A DNA stretch of 64,000 bases from JAEUMD01 sp044222395 (GCA_044222395.1 JBGANK010000010.1:12895-76894); one strand, 5' to 3'. Shown: positions 26,479-36,142, counted from the first letter of the stretch. Numbers and translations are program-made. Notes: a model not told the origin generated them from the sequence alone.

Positions 26479-26718
26479 TGGCAAGGTAGACCCTCGCAGT
26501 TGCCGACCCCCTAAAGCGCATAGACCGTCGGCATCGGCCTGCGCGCTCACCAAGCGAAGAGCTTTAGCTGGCACCCCTACCCGCGTTCCCGTATCCAGCG
26601 TCCCTGTCGCGCTGAATCGCAGGCGGACTACCCCCCTTCGTGACCTCTAGGTTTTAACGATTCAGTAAGGCCCGGGGAAGTGGCAAGAATGCGCCACCGG
26701 GGGACAAAATGAGAGGTC

Positions 26719-27858
26719 TCAAAAAAACCATTTCTTGAGGATCGGCAAGTCGTTGAATGTGGCGAAAACCATCAACATGAGAACGATCGCCAAGCCGATT
26801 CGGAAGCCGATTTCCTGTGTCCGTTCGGATAGAGGGCGGCGGCGAATGGCTTCGATTGCGTAGAACAAAAGATGCCCGCCGTCGAGCAGCGGAATCGGGA
26901 ACAAATTGAGCAGGCCGATGCTGACCGAAATCACCGCAATGAAGTGAAGCAGGGGCTGAATGCCGAACTTGGCCACCTGGCCCGAGACATCGGCAATCCG
27001 AATCGGTCCGCCGAGCTGATCTGCGCTCTGGCGACCGCGCACCAGATCGACGATGAAGTCGAGCGTGGTGGTGACGATCGTGGCGGTACGATCAACGCCC
27101 AGAATGACGCTTTCGCCCAATCCAACCTTGCGGTGCAACCGCTCTGCACCTGGCAGGCTGGTGATGCCGATGATTGGTGTCCTGATCTTGCCGGACAGCA
27201 TATCCTCATGCTCGGTGAGCTTTGGGCGGATCGTCAGCGTCAGGATTTTGCCGCTGCGATCGACAACGAATTCCAGGTCTTGATCGGGACTCGTCGAGAC
27301 GATCCGCTGCAGGTCACCGAAATCCTTGATGTCCTTGCCCTCGATCTTGAGGACGAGGTCGCCCGGCTGAACGCCAGCGTTGGCAGCGGGCGAATTGGCG
27401 ACCACAGTGCCGACGCGTGGCTCAAGGGTGGTTATGCCGTAAACCGCGAAGATGGCTGCGAAGATGACGATGGCGAGAATGAAGTTGGCGATCGGTCCGG
27501 CCGCGACGACCGCAGCACGCTGCCAGACTGGCTTGTGGTGGAAGGACCCTTCGACCTGCTCAGGAGGCATCTGGCGCAGGGTTTCCGGAGAGGGAGCGCT
27601 GGCGGCGTTCTCGTCTCCGACGAACTTGACGTAGCCGCCAAGCGGCAGCCAAGCGATCCGCCAGCGCGTGCCGTGGCGATCGTTGAAGCCCCAGATCTCG
27701 CGGCCAAAGCCGATCGAGAACGTGCTGACGGCGACACCGCACCAGCGGGCGACGAGGAAGTGCCCCAACTCGTGAAAAAAGACCACGACGGACAGCACGA
27801 ACAGGAATGCCAGCGGCATCGTCAACGAACTCAAAACACTGTTGAAAATACCGCTCAT
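26719..27858 (-). CDS. rseP: site-2 intramembrane metalloprotease RseP
   Basis: A 379-residue inner-membrane S2P. Zinc-binding HELGH is at residues 29-33 in the first helix (VVVFFHELGHFLVARW), with the third ligand in IPLLDGGHL near the C terminus. One PDZ domain is visible (NSPAANAGVQPGDLVLKIEGKDI), where enterobacterial RseP has two. The ATG at 27858 is preceded by AGGAAAAGA. By family knowledge it performs the second cut of anti-sigma factors or removes remnant signal peptides. It is placed between dxr and bamA. Confidence 0.96.
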   Translation of the reverse strand: MSGIFNSVLSSLTMPLAFLFVLSVVVFFHELGHFLVARWCGVAVSTFSIGFGREIWGFNDRHGTRWRIAWLPLGGYVKFVGDENAASAPSPETLRQMPPEQVEGSFHHKPVWQRAAVVAAGPIANFILAIVIFAAIFAVYGITTLEPRVGTVVANSPAANAGVQPGDLVLKIEGKDIKDFGDLQRIVSTSPDQDLEFVVDRSGKILTLTIRPKLTEHEDMLSGKIRTPIIGITSLPGAERLHRKVGLGESVILGVDRTATIVTTTLDFIVDLVRGRQSADQLGGPIRIADVSGQVAKFGIQPLLHFIAVISVSIGLLNLFPIPLLDGGHLLFYAIEAIRRRPLSERTQEIGFRIGLAIVLMLMVFATFNDLPILKKWFF

Positions 27859-28102
27859 TCTTTTCCTGCCTTGGGTCTTTGGCCAATGCTTTTCCACACG
27901 ACAGAAGCGCTGCGTGCTGGTCTTGTCGCGGCGCGATTCGCCGACATCACGAAATGGGCCGGTCGCGAGGCGCCGTCAATAGCACGCCGGGCCGGATGAC
28001 CCAAATTTAAGCTCACATCTCGAATTTCGCGCTAACCTTGATCATGTGTCGTGTCGAACATGGGGCTATCGGCAAAGGTGGCGCAAGCGCGGTGTGAAAT
28101 AA

Positions 28103-29347
28103 CTAATTCCGTGCGCGCTCATCAAGCACCGATCGTGCCAAATTGCGGGCCTCCGTGTCGATTGACAGAATGTCTTGCAGGCTGTCGCAGGTTGCCGACC
28201 AGTCATAATGCTCTGAACGCGCCAAACTGTCGGCCACGACAGCGGAAATGTCGAGGAATCCCAGTCGCCGCTCCAAAAACGCATTGACCGCGACTTCGTT
28301 AGCCGCATTGAGCACGATTGGTGCGGCGCCACCCGACATGAGCGCCTGCCGCGCCAGTGCCAGCGAGGGAAACCGCGTCAAATCGGGAGATTCAAACGTC
28401 AGCTTACCGATCGCCGCAAGATCGAGCCGCGTGGTCGGCGCATCGATGCGGTAGGGCCAGGACAGCGCCAGCGCGATCGGGGTGCGCATGTCGGGCGAGG
28501 ACAGTTGCGCCAGAACCGAGCCGTCGCGATAGGCCACCAGGCAATGGACGATCGATTGCGGATGGACGATGCAATCGAGCTTGTCTGCGGCGACGGGGAA
28601 CAGGTGGTACGCCTCGATCAGCTCCAGCCCCTTGTTCATCAAGGTCGCCGAGTCGATGGTGACTTTGGCGCCCATCGACCAATTGGGATGACGCAGCGCC
28701 TGCTCGGGCGTGGCGGCGGCGAGGCGGCTCATGTCCCAATCGCGAAACGGGCCACCCGATGCCGTCAGCGTGATGCGTTCGATTGAATCGGGGGATGATG
28801 CACCGATTGCCTGAAAGGCTGCGGAGTGCTCGGAATCGACGGGGAGCAGTTCGGTGCCGGCCGACTTGACCTCGCGCATGAACAGATCACCAGCGGCGAC
28901 GAGGCATTCCTTGTTGGCGAGCGCCACTCGCCTGCCCTGCCGAACAGCGGCGAGAGTCGGCACCAATCCTGCCGCGCCGACGATCGCAGCAACGACGCAA
29001 TCGGCAGGACGTGACGCCGCCTCGGCGAGGCCATCGGGGCCTGCGGCTGCTGCAATACCAGTGCCGGCGAGCAGTGCTGCAAGCTCAGCATAGGCTGAGG
29101 GATCGGCGACAACGGCGAGTCGCGCCTTGTGGGCGATGGCGAGCTGCGCGAGACCCTTGGCATCTGCGTTGGCTGTCAGCGCCTCGATCTGGAAACGGCC
29201 ATCATGACGGGCGACAAGGTCAAGCGTGCTTCGACCGATGGAGCCCGTGGCCCCGAGGATGGTGATGCGTCGCACTTCCGACGCCGCGGCGGACGCAGCC
29301 GTGACATCTGCATCCTTCGGCAATGCGTTGGCGATGCGAGAAGCCAT
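28103..29347 (-). CDS. dxr: 1-deoxy-D-xylulose 5-phosphate reductoisomerase
   Basis: A 414-residue NADPH-dependent enzyme of the MEP isoprenoid pathway that makes 2-C-methyl-D-erythritol 4-phosphate. The NADPH-binding motif ITILGATGSIGRSTLDLV lies near the N terminus. Metal- and substrate-binding motifs are LLPVDSEHSAAFQ, TASGGPFRD, HPNWSMGAKVTIDSATLMNKGLE (read in parts), and LNAANEVAVNAFL. A 25-residue Ala/Ser-rich leader precedes the fold. It supplies precursors for UppS in the same gene run. Confidence 0.97.
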   Translation of the reverse strand: MASRIANALPKDADVTAASAAASEVRRITILGATGSIGRSTLDLVARHDGRFQIEALTANADAKGLAQLAIAHKARLAVVADPSAYAELAALLAGTGIAAAAGPDGLAEAASRPADCVVAAIVGAAGLVPTLAAVRQGRRVALANKECLVAAGDLFMREVKSAGTELLPVDSEHSAAFQAIGASSPDSIERITLTASGGPFRDWDMSRLAAATPEQALRHPNWSMGAKVTIDSATLMNKGLELIEAYHLFPVAADKLDCIVHPQSIVHCLVAYRDGSVLAQLSSPDMRTPIALALSWPYRIDAPTTRLDLAAIGKLTFESPDLTRFPSLALARQALMSGGAAPIVLNAANEVAVNAFLERRLGFLDISAVVADSLARSEHYDWSATCDSLQDILSIDTEARNLARSVLDERARN

Positions 29348-29412
29348 ACCGGCTCGTTCCGATCCGTGAAACTCAGCTACGTTGTTAGCACCGGCTGCCG
29401 CGGGCGATTCAA

Positions 29413-30267
29413 CTACACGCCGAGCAGTGCGCGGGCCGGCGAAGCCGGATTGACGACAAGCGCCAGAATGGACACCGCCACCGAGACCGCAACCGTACTA
29501 TCGGCGCGGTCCATGACGCCGCCATGGCCCGGGATGATGGCGCTGGAATCCTTTATGCCGAAGCGACGCTTCAATGCGGACTCCGCCAGATCGCCCATCT
29601 GCGCGATGAGTGCCAGCACCAGTCCGATGGCAGCCAATGCCATAGTGCTGGAGCCCGGCACAATGAGGGAAAACAGCGCGCCCCCGAGAAGGCCCGCTGC
29701 AAGTGCGCCGAACAAGCCCGACCAGGTTTTGTTGGGCGACACGGCGGGCCACAGTTTCGGCCCACCGATGCTGCGTCCTGCGGCGAACGCGCCAATGTCG
29801 GAGCCCCAGACGATGACGAAAATGAAGAGGATAGCGAGCAGGCCAAGGGAACCGTCCGCGCGCAGCCAGAGCATGGCGATGGTCGGCAGGCCAACATAGA
29901 GCACGCCAATGGCCGACATCATGCGACGGGATACAGAAGGCATGAGCATAAGTATGATGGCGCCGGCAACGACAGCGAGCAGTGCCTCACTCGGAAATCC
30001 CGAAGCAGCAAGGCTGCCGGCGGCGACCACCGCCAAGGCGTGAACGACGAATGCGTTGCCGAACTCCTCACCGCGTACGACGCGGCCCCATTCCCAGCAC
30101 ATGACAAGCGCGGCGCCGACGACGAGCAGCGCGAACGGCTTTGGTCCGGCGGTGGCCAACGCAAGTGCAACGACGGCCATGACCACGCCCGCGATCAAGC
30201 GCGGCTTCAGATCCGATTTCGATTTCGAGGGTCGCGGCGCGGCGTCCGGCCCGGCTTGTTCGCTCAT
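29413..30267 (-). CDS. cdsA: phosphatidate cytidylyltransferase CdsA
   Basis: A 284-residue polytopic membrane enzyme that makes CDP-diacylglycerol from CTP and phosphatidate. The family signature is seen near the C terminus as SAIIPGHGGVMDRADS, with earlier SVSRRMMSAIGVLYVGLPTI and GSDIGAFAAGRSIGGPKLWP. The ATG at 30267 has GAGGAAGAA immediately upstream. The uppS stop is only seven bases away, so the two are likely cotranscribed. Confidence 0.96.
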   Translation of the reverse strand: MSEQAGPDAAPRPSKSKSDLKPRLIAGVVMAVVALALATAGPKPFALLVVGAALVMCWEWGRVVRGEEFGNAFVVHALAVVAAGSLAASGFPSEALLAVVAGAIILMLMPSVSRRMMSAIGVLYVGLPTIAMLWLRADGSLGLLAILFIFVIVWGSDIGAFAAGRSIGGPKLWPAVSPNKTWSGLFGALAAGLLGGALFSLIVPGSSTMALAAIGLVLALIAQMGDLAESALKRRFGIKDSSAIIPGHGGVMDRADSTVAVSVAVSILALVVNPASPARALLGV

Positions 30268-30274
30268 TTCTTCC

Positions 30275-31099
30275 TCATGCCGAGGTGCGGCGCGAAATAC
30301 CGCCAAAACGCCGGTCGCGATTGTTGTAGATGGCTATGGCCGCTTCCAGATCGGCGCGACCGAAGTCCGGCCAGTACGTATCGAGGAAGACGAACTCGGT
30401 GTAGGCGCATTGCCAGAGCAGGAAGTTCGACAACCGTTGCTCGCCGCTGGTGCGGACCAGAAGGTCCGGCTCGGGGATGCCATACGTGTCGAGGCGCTGA
30501 TCGAGAAGCACGGCATCGATCTCCTCGGGCCGCAGGCGGCCGGCCGCCACATCGGCAGCGAGCGAGCGCGCGGCCTTGGCGATCTCAGCGCGCGAACCAT
30601 AATTGAAGGCTATCACCAGATTGAGCGCGGTGTTGGCGCGCGTGAGCTCGACGGCCTCATCGATCAGGGCGAGCAGTTCCGTATCCACTCCCGTTCGCTC
30701 GCCGATGACAAGAATGCGCGTGCCAGCGCGATGCAGATCGGCGAGGTCGCGCCTGATGAACCGCTTCATCAGGCCCATCAGGTCGTCGATCTCATCCTTC
30801 GGCCGGGTCCAGTTCTCGGAGGAAAACGAGTAGATGGTGAGGTAGGGAATGGACAGCGCCTTGGCCGCTTCCACGGTGCGCCTGACGGCTTCGACGCCTT
30901 TCCTGTGGCCAACGCTTCTGGGCAGGCCGCGCGCCTTCGCCCATCGTCCGTTGCCATCCATGATGATCGCCACATGGCGAACGCCACGCGAGCCGCCGGC
31001 ATCGCCAACAGAGGGCTCGGGCTTCATTTCGGGATGGTCGGGCACGGGTGGCGCCTTTTCTTGTGCTTGTCGGTGGACCGATGCTGGAGGCCCTATCAT
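30275..31099 (-). CDS. uppS: di-trans,poly-cis-undecaprenyl-diphosphate synthase UppS
   Basis: A cis-prenyltransferase that extends farnesyl-PP with IPP to the C55 carrier for peptidoglycan and O-antigen. Motifs: HVAIIMDGNGRWAKARG, with the catalytic Asp in MDGNG, GHRKGVEAVR, YLTIYSFSSENW, and DLLVRTSGEQRLSNFLLWQ. The ATG at 31099 gives 274 residues and lies 16 bases from the frr stop. An internal ATG at 31027 would give the commoner length of 250 residues. Neither has a strong ribosome-binding site. Confidence 0.95.
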   Translation of the reverse strand: MIGPPASVHRQAQEKAPPVPDHPEMKPEPSVGDAGGSRGVRHVAIIMDGNGRWAKARGLPRSVGHRKGVEAVRRTVEAAKALSIPYLTIYSFSSENWTRPKDEIDDLMGLMKRFIRRDLADLHRAGTRILVIGERTGVDTELLALIDEAVELTRANTALNLVIAFNYGSRAEIAKAARSLAADVAAGRLRPEEIDAVLLDQRLDTYGIPEPDLLVRTSGEQRLSNFLLWQCAYTEFVFLDTYWPDFGRADLEAAIAIYNNRDRRFGGISRRTSA

Positions 31100-31115
31100 T
31101 CGTTCTATCGACGCC

Positions 31116-31679
31116 TCAGACCTTCTGGATCTCGGCCTCCTTGTGGTGCAGGGTCTGATCGATTTCCTTCACGTAGGCATCGGTCAGCTCCTGCACGCGC
31201 GTGGAGTTCTTCTTGTGCTCGTCCTGGCTCATGGTGTGGTCCTTCTCCAGCTTCTTGAGAAGTTCCATGCCGTCGCGTCGAACATTGCGAATGGCGATGC
31301 GGCTTTGCTCGGCGTACTTGTGGGCCACCTTGATGAGCTCCTGGCGACGCTCGGCAGTGAGCGCGGGAATGGGCAGGCGCAGCATCGCCCCATCGATGAT
31401 CGGATTGAGACCGAGGTTTGATTCTCGGATCGCCCGCTCGACTGCAGAGACATTGGAGCGATCCCAGACCTGGACGGAGATCGTGCGCGGCTCGGGTACT
31501 GACACGGTCGCAACCTGGTTCAGCGGCATCTTGGAGCCGTAGACCGTGACCTGGATCGGATCGAGAAGATGCGTACTGGCCCGACCTGTGCGAAGGCCGG
31601 AGAATTCCCGCTTCAGCGCATCGATGGAGGCGCGCATGCGGGCCTCGAGCTCCTTGAGATCGAAACTTGCAGCCGGCAT
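31116..31679 (-). CDS. frr: ribosome recycling factor
   Basis: A 187-residue protein that splits post-termination ribosomes with EF-G. The three-helix-bundle pattern includes LKREFSGLRTGRASTHLLDPIQV near the N terminus (read in two parts), RTISVQVWD, NPIIDGAMLRLPIPALTAERR, and the C-terminal HTMSQDEHKKNSTRVQELTD. The ATG at 31679 has an excellent AAAGGAGTGATCA site. It lies between pyrH and uppS, the standard order. Confidence 0.98.
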   Translation of the reverse strand: MPAASFDLKELEARMRASIDALKREFSGLRTGRASTHLLDPIQVTVYGSKMPLNQVATVSVPEPRTISVQVWDRSNVSAVERAIRESNLGLNPIIDGAMLRLPIPALTAERRQELIKVAHKYAEQSRIAIRNVRRDGMELLKKLEKDHTMSQDEHKKNSTRVQELTDAYVKEIDQTLHHKEAEIQKV

Positions 31680-31873
31680 TGATCACTCCTTTCGCTTGCG
31701 TGCCTCGGGTCGTTGCCGACGGTCGAAACCACCGGCATCGAACTTGCTCCACGCGGCAGTCGGCAGGACAGCGGCCGCGGCCCTACCCGGAAAGGGTCGC
31801 ACGGCAATTCCACAGTCTTGCGGCAATTTCTCGTGCCCCTCGTGTGCGCGCCTGATCTTGGTCCGCGTCCTCG

Positions 31874-32599
31874 TCAGGACACCACCGTGGCGCGTGCCTC
31901 TCCCCGCAACACCTTGAGGAGATTTCCTGTTTCCTCGACGGAGAACACAATTACCGGAAGTTGATTGTCGCGGGCAAGGGCGATTGCTGCCCCGTCCATG
32001 ACCTGCAAATTGCGGGACAGAACCTCAGAGTAGCCGAGGTTGTCATAGCGGACGGCCTTTGGATCCTTCTTGGGGTCGGCGGAATAGACGCCGTCGACCT
32101 GGGTGGCCTTGGCCATGGCATCACAATTGGTCTCAATGGCGCGCAGGGTTGCCGCGGTGTCGGTCGTAAAGAACGGATTGCCGGTGCCGGCTGCGAAGAT
32201 GACGACGCGGCCCTTGCGCAGATGGTGCATCGCCTTGGGCCGCACGTAGCTTTCGCAAACGGTCGGCATGGGGATCGCCGACTGTACCCGCGCGGACACC
32301 TTGAGCTTTTCGAGCGCCCCCTGAAACGCTAGCGAATTCATGACGGTGGCGAGCATGCCCATATAGTCGGCGGTGGCCCGCTCCATACCCTTGGCGGCGC
32401 CCTGGAGGCCGCGGAAGATGTTTCCGCCACCGATGACGATGGCCAATTGCGCGCCCGCCGCTACCGCCTCGGCAACTTCGCGCGCCAGCCGGTCGACGAC
32501 TTCTATGTCGATGCCATAGCCGGATTTGCCCATCAGCGCCTCGCCGGAGAGCTTCAGGAGCAGGCGCTTGTACTTGAGCGGTGGTTGCTGGGACGACAT
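31874..32599 (-). CDS. pyrH: UMP kinase
   Basis: A 241-residue amino-acid-kinase-fold enzyme that phosphorylates UMP to UDP. Motifs: YKRLLLKLSGEALMG at the N terminus, IVIGGGNIFRG, TADYMGMLATVMNSLA, FAAGTGNPFFTTDTAA, and the ATP-site KATQVDGVYSADPKKDP. The ATG at 32599 is preceded by GGAGGAACCCC. The open frame to 32722 is not supported. It lies 194 bases before frr. Confidence 0.97.
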   Translation of the reverse strand: MSSQQPPLKYKRLLLKLSGEALMGKSGYGIDIEVVDRLAREVAEAVAAGAQLAIVIGGGNIFRGLQGAAKGMERATADYMGMLATVMNSLAFQGALEKLKVSARVQSAIPMPTVCESYVRPKAMHHLRKGRVVIFAAGTGNPFFTTDTAATLRAIETNCDAMAKATQVDGVYSADPKKDPKAVRYDNLGYSEVLSRNLQVMDGAAIALARDNQLPVIVFSVEETGNLLKVLRGEARATVVS

Positions 32600-32752
32600 G
32601 GGGTTCCTCCAGTGCGCCCTGTCCGGATGCCGGCAAAGCGGACGAGTGCGCCAATCCTGGCCGCACGCCATACCCCAATTCGGGCGCGGATGGCACTCCC
32701 CGTGCGGTCGAAACTGAAACATGCACGAGGAAATGCAGATCTTGCTTCCAGA

Positions 32753-32785
32753 AATGTGAACGGCCGATCGACGTGGACCGGCCGT
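32753..32785 (-). terminator. possible terminator after tsf
   Basis: In the 309-base tsf-pyrH spacer, ACGGCCG at 32760-32766 pairs with CGGCCGT at 32779-32785. The minus strand continues TTCACATTTC, a weak T-rich tail. I see nothing else in this spacer. Confidence 0.4.
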
Positions 32786-32908
32786 CTGGAATGTCGAATT
32801 TCGAGAGCGCGGGCGGAACTTGGCACCGCCATGGCTGCGTCACATGGGCGGCTTGGACCCGTTCCAATCCCGCGCTGAGAGACCGATTCAGGTCGGCACT
32901 GGACTGTT

Positions 32909-33829
32909 CTAGCCGCCCGACATCTTCGCGACTTCCGCGGCGAAGTCGTCGTCACCCTTTTCGATGCCTTCGCCCAGCGCGTAGCGGACGTAGCTCTTTA
33001 GGGTGATCGTGCCGCCTGCCGCCTTCTCCGCTTCCTTCAGTGCCTGGCCGACCGACTTGGAGGTGTCGTGAATGAAGGGCTGTTCGAGCAGGCAATGCTC
33101 CTTGGCGAAGCTCTTCAGGCTCGACTGGAAGATCTTCTCCAGCACCTCGGGCTTCTTGCCCTGGTTCTTCTCGGCCAGGATGCCCTTCTCGCGCTCGAGC
33201 ACCTCTGCAGGCACGCCGGCCAAGTCGAGCGCAACCGGGTTGGTGGCGGCGACGTGCATGGCGATCTGGCGGCCGATCTCGGTGAGGACGTCGGCCTTGC
33301 CCGCGGATTCGAGCGCGACAAGCACGCCGATCTTGCCGAGGCCGTCAGCGGCTTGGTTGTGCATGTAGCTCGATACGGCACCCTTGCTTACCGAAGCGAC
33401 CGCGGTCCGGCGCAATGACATGTTCTCGCCGATGGTGGCGATCATCTCCTTGACGTAGTCCTCGACGCTGTATGCGCTGCCGGGGAACTTCATGGCGGCG
33501 AGCTTGGCGATGTCGCCATTGGCGCTCGGCGCGAGCCCGGCAATGCCAGAGACCATCTTCTGGAACTGCTCGTTGCGGGCGACGAAGTCGGTCTCGGAAT
33601 TGACCTCGACGACAGCACCCGTGGCGCCTTTGGTGATGATGCCGACGAGCCCCTCGGCGGCAACGCGGCCGGCCTTCTTGGCGGCTTTCGACAATCCCTT
33701 CGCGCGCAGCCAGTCGATGGCGGCCTCGATGTCGCCGCTGGTCTCGGTCAGCGCCTTCTTGCAATCCATCATGCCGGCGCCGGTGCGATCGCGCAGCTCT
33801 TTGACGAGGGATGCGGAAATCTGGGTCAT
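32909..33829 (-). CDS. tsf: elongation factor Ts
   Basis: A 306-residue guanine nucleotide exchange factor for EF-Tu. The N-terminal UBA-like module reads LVKELRDRTGAGMMDCKKAL, and the conserved core motif VNSETDFVARNEQF follows near residue 80. The two alpha/beta subdomains and C-terminal module (YVRYALGEGIEK) are complete. It follows rpsB on the same strand after a 238-base spacer that carries a two-hairpin repeat. Confidence 0.98.
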   Translation of the reverse strand: MTQISASLVKELRDRTGAGMMDCKKALTETSGDIEAAIDWLRAKGLSKAAKKAGRVAAEGLVGIITKGATGAVVEVNSETDFVARNEQFQKMVSGIAGLAPSANGDIAKLAAMKFPGSAYSVEDYVKEMIATIGENMSLRRTAVASVSKGAVSSYMHNQAADGLGKIGVLVALESAGKADVLTEIGRQIAMHVAATNPVALDLAGVPAEVLEREKGILAEKNQGKKPEVLEKIFQSSLKSFAKEHCLLEQPFIHDTSKSVGQALKEAEKAAGGTITLKSYVRYALGEGIEKGDDDFAAEVAKMSGG

Positions 33830-33939
33830 GGGTGTTCCATCGGTTGGCGGACGCGGCAGTCATGCGCCCGCGACGTGAAAGCGACGTGACTGCGGGGACC
33901 GGATTGCCCCCGCGCCGTGCTTGTTCGAGTTGTGTGGCT

Positions 33940-34040
33940 AGAGCGCGTTCACTTCATTGGAATCGCGAACGCGCTCTATCTCTTTCATTTGAGCATGTTT
34001 TTCACGCTGAACCGCTTACACTTCAGCTAAACATGCTCTA
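33940..34040. repeat. two-hairpin intergenic repeat, copy 2 (between rpsB and tsf)
   Basis: The same pair of perfect inverted repeats as at 5899-6001: AGAGCGCGTTC at 33940-33950 with GAACGCGCTCT at 33967-33977, and GAGCATGTTT at 33991-34000 with AAACATGCTC at 34029-34038. The stems are identical between copies; differences lie in loops and spacer. Lying inside the rpsB-tsf transcript, it could fold as RNA and affect relative expression. Confidence 0.85.
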
Positions 34041-34067
34041 GGGCCGCAACTGCTGGCGTCAGTGCGA

Positions 34068-35057
34068 TCAGGCTGCTGCAGCGTCAACCAGCTTCTTGGC
34101 CTCGACCTGCCAGTTGTCCGTGGTGATCTGGCCCTTGAGCCGGAGCTGGGTATCGAGAGCCGCGGTCTGCTCGGCATCGAGGTCAGCGATCTGCCAGAAA
34201 TGGTAGACGCCAGCATCGTTGAGGCGCTGCTCGATCTTCGGCGTGATGCCCGGGATGCGCTTCAGGTCGTCGGCCTCGCCGCGAGGCGCTTCGATGCCCT
34301 TGAACGCCGACGCCGGCAGGGTCTCGCCCACCGGCTTGACGGCAGCACCGATATCGACGCCCGCTGCCTGCTGGCTGCGCTCCAGTCCATCGATCGCAGC
34401 ACGCGCGATCAAGTCGCAATAAAGCGTGATGGCGCGGCCGGCGTCGTCGTTGCCCGGGATCGGGAAGTCGATGCCGTCGGGATCGCAATTGGTGTCGACG
34501 ATGGCGACGATCGGGATGCCAAGCTTCTTGGCTTCCTTGATGGCGATGTGCTCCTTGTTGGTGTCGATCACGAACAAGAGATCGGGCGTGCCGCCCATGT
34601 CCTTGATGCCGCCAAGGGCGAGGTTGAGCTTGTCGCGCTCGCGCGTCAGGTTCAGCACTTCCTTCTTGGCGCGGCCGTGCGGATCGTTGAGGATGTCCTC
34701 GTACTGGCGCAGGCGGCGGATCGACTGGGAGATGGTCTTCCAGTTGGTCAGCGTGCCGCCGGGCCAGCGGTGGTTGATGAAGTACTGGGCCGAGCGCTTG
34801 GCGGCATCGGCAATCGAGTCGGACGCCGCGCGCTTGGTGGCGACGAACAGGACGCGACCGCCGCCGGCAACGGTGTCGGACACCTTGACCAGCGCCTGAT
34901 GCAGCATCGGCGTGGTCTGGGTCAGGTCGATGATGTGGATGTTGTTGCGGGCACCGAAGATGAACGAGGCCATCTTGGGGTTCCAGCGGTGGGCCTGGTG
35001 GCCGAAGTGCACGCCAGCTTCCAAGAGCTGACGCATGTTGAACGTGGGCAGCGCCAT
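34068..35057 (-). CDS. rpsB: 30S ribosomal protein S2 with C-terminal helical extension
   Basis: A 329-residue protein. Residues 1-250 are S2: LEAGVHFGHQAHRWNPKM, FIFGARNNIHIIDL, NHRWPGGTLTNW, PIVAIVDTNCDPDGIDFPIPGNDDA (read in parts). Escherichia coli S2 has 241 residues; here residues 261-326 add a helix-hairpin-helix-like module (DDLKRIPGITPKIEQRLND, AGVYHFWQIADL). The same kind of module ends NuoE in this window. The ATG at 35057 is the family start; the frame is open to 35198. Confidence 0.97.
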   Translation of the reverse strand: MALPTFNMRQLLEAGVHFGHQAHRWNPKMASFIFGARNNIHIIDLTQTTPMLHQALVKVSDTVAGGGRVLFVATKRAASDSIADAAKRSAQYFINHRWPGGTLTNWKTISQSIRRLRQYEDILNDPHGRAKKEVLNLTRERDKLNLALGGIKDMGGTPDLLFVIDTNKEHIAIKEAKKLGIPIVAIVDTNCDPDGIDFPIPGNDDAGRAITLYCDLIARAAIDGLERSQQAAGVDIGAAVKPVGETLPASAFKGIEAPRGEADDLKRIPGITPKIEQRLNDAGVYHFWQIADLDAEQTAALDTQLRLKGQITTDNWQVEAKKLVDAAAA

Positions 35058-35304
35058 CGTTTGATGATCCTTTTCCGGTTGAACCTCCGTGATCCTGAGA
35101 GAGCGAAGGCATTGATCTGGCTTTATTTTCCAGAAATGCCGAAACGCCCACCGGAGCGACCGACCGGGGCTTTCAATCCGGCCAGCGCATGGGATCACGT
35201 GTGGGATGGGCGGGTTATGGCGGAAGTCGGCGTCGAAGGCAAGGCCGGCACCGCATTTTGCGGGGCACGCGGCTCTTGGGGCCTACGCTTAAGAGGCGAA
35301 TCGC

Positions 35305-36024
35305 TCAAGGCAGGCAGCGACGGAAGCGGGCCTTGGCCGCGGGGGTGAGAATGGCGATGGCCGAGGGTTTGGCGCTCACCCACGCGCGCAGGTCCGCGAC
35401 GTCGGCTTCGTCCATGCCGATGCAGCCCGCGGTGCCTTTGCCAGGCTGACGCCAGACGTGGATGAAGATGCACGAGCCGGCCTTGTTGGCGGCATCGGCG
35501 GGATAGTCGACGACGACACCGCGCCGGTAGAGCGGTTCGGCGGCCATTTCGTCGAACTTGGTTCCGGGCTCCACGGAGCTCTTGTCGACGATGCGGCCAT
35601 AGCTTTGCAAGCGCGGTTCCTCGACGCAAATGTGGCGGCCCATTTCGAGCATCATGTAGCCGGGGAGGGATTGTGCGTCCGCGCCGAACGGTGCGCCGAT
35701 GGCGTAGATGCCGATCGGTGAGCGCTTGTCGCCTTCCTCTTTCAGCGGCTCTCCGGGTGCAGCGAAGTGACGGAAGCCGGCGCCCCAGGCGACGCCCTTC
35801 AGGCCGACGACGGCCTGGCGCATGGCGCCGACGGCTTGCCAAGGCGCGGCAGTGGCTGTGCGTTCATAGGTCTCCAGGATCGCCGCGCTTTGATCGAAGG
35901 CCGATGCGGTGACGACGACGAGGCGCAATGCTTTCACGATCTCCGTTGGGCAATCCTCGGCGCGGCTCTCGCTGGTCGACATGCTGATCATTGCGGCGAT
36001 GATCGGAACGAGCTTCCAGTTCAT
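35305..36024 (-). CDS. L,D-transpeptidase (YkuD-like) family protein
   Basis: A 239-residue secreted protein with a signal peptide ending near SESRAED. The catalytic region is IFIHVWRQPGKGTAGCIGMD near residue 200: His followed by the Cys motif (T-A-G-C-I-G-M instead of the usual S-H-G-C-x-R). YAIGAPFG and VVDYPADA precede it, as in YkuD/ErfK proteins. It is expected to act on peptidoglycan stem peptides in the periplasm. The missing His before Gly-Cys deviates from consensus but occurs in the YafK/YkuD-like branch. It lies between dnaE and rpsB, monocistronic by spacing. Confidence 0.85.
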   Translation of the reverse strand: MNWKLVPIIAAMISMSTSESRAEDCPTEIVKALRLVVVTASAFDQSAAILETYERTATAAPWQAVGAMRQAVVGLKGVAWGAGFRHFAAPGEPLKEEGDKRSPIGIYAIGAPFGADAQSLPGYMMLEMGRHICVEEPRLQSYGRIVDKSSVEPGTKFDEMAAEPLYRRGVVVDYPADAANKAGSCIFIHVWRQPGKGTAGCIGMDEADVADLRAWVSAKPSAIAILTPAAKARFRRCLP

Positions 36025-36142
36025 TGCCGCCTCCCCTTCGTGTCGTGGTCGCTAACTCTAGTTGAAGACATCGTGCGATCAATTGATCCGCGTGACCGGG
36101 GTCTTAGTTCGTGGAGCCCAGACGATTGCGTGCGCATTCGAA

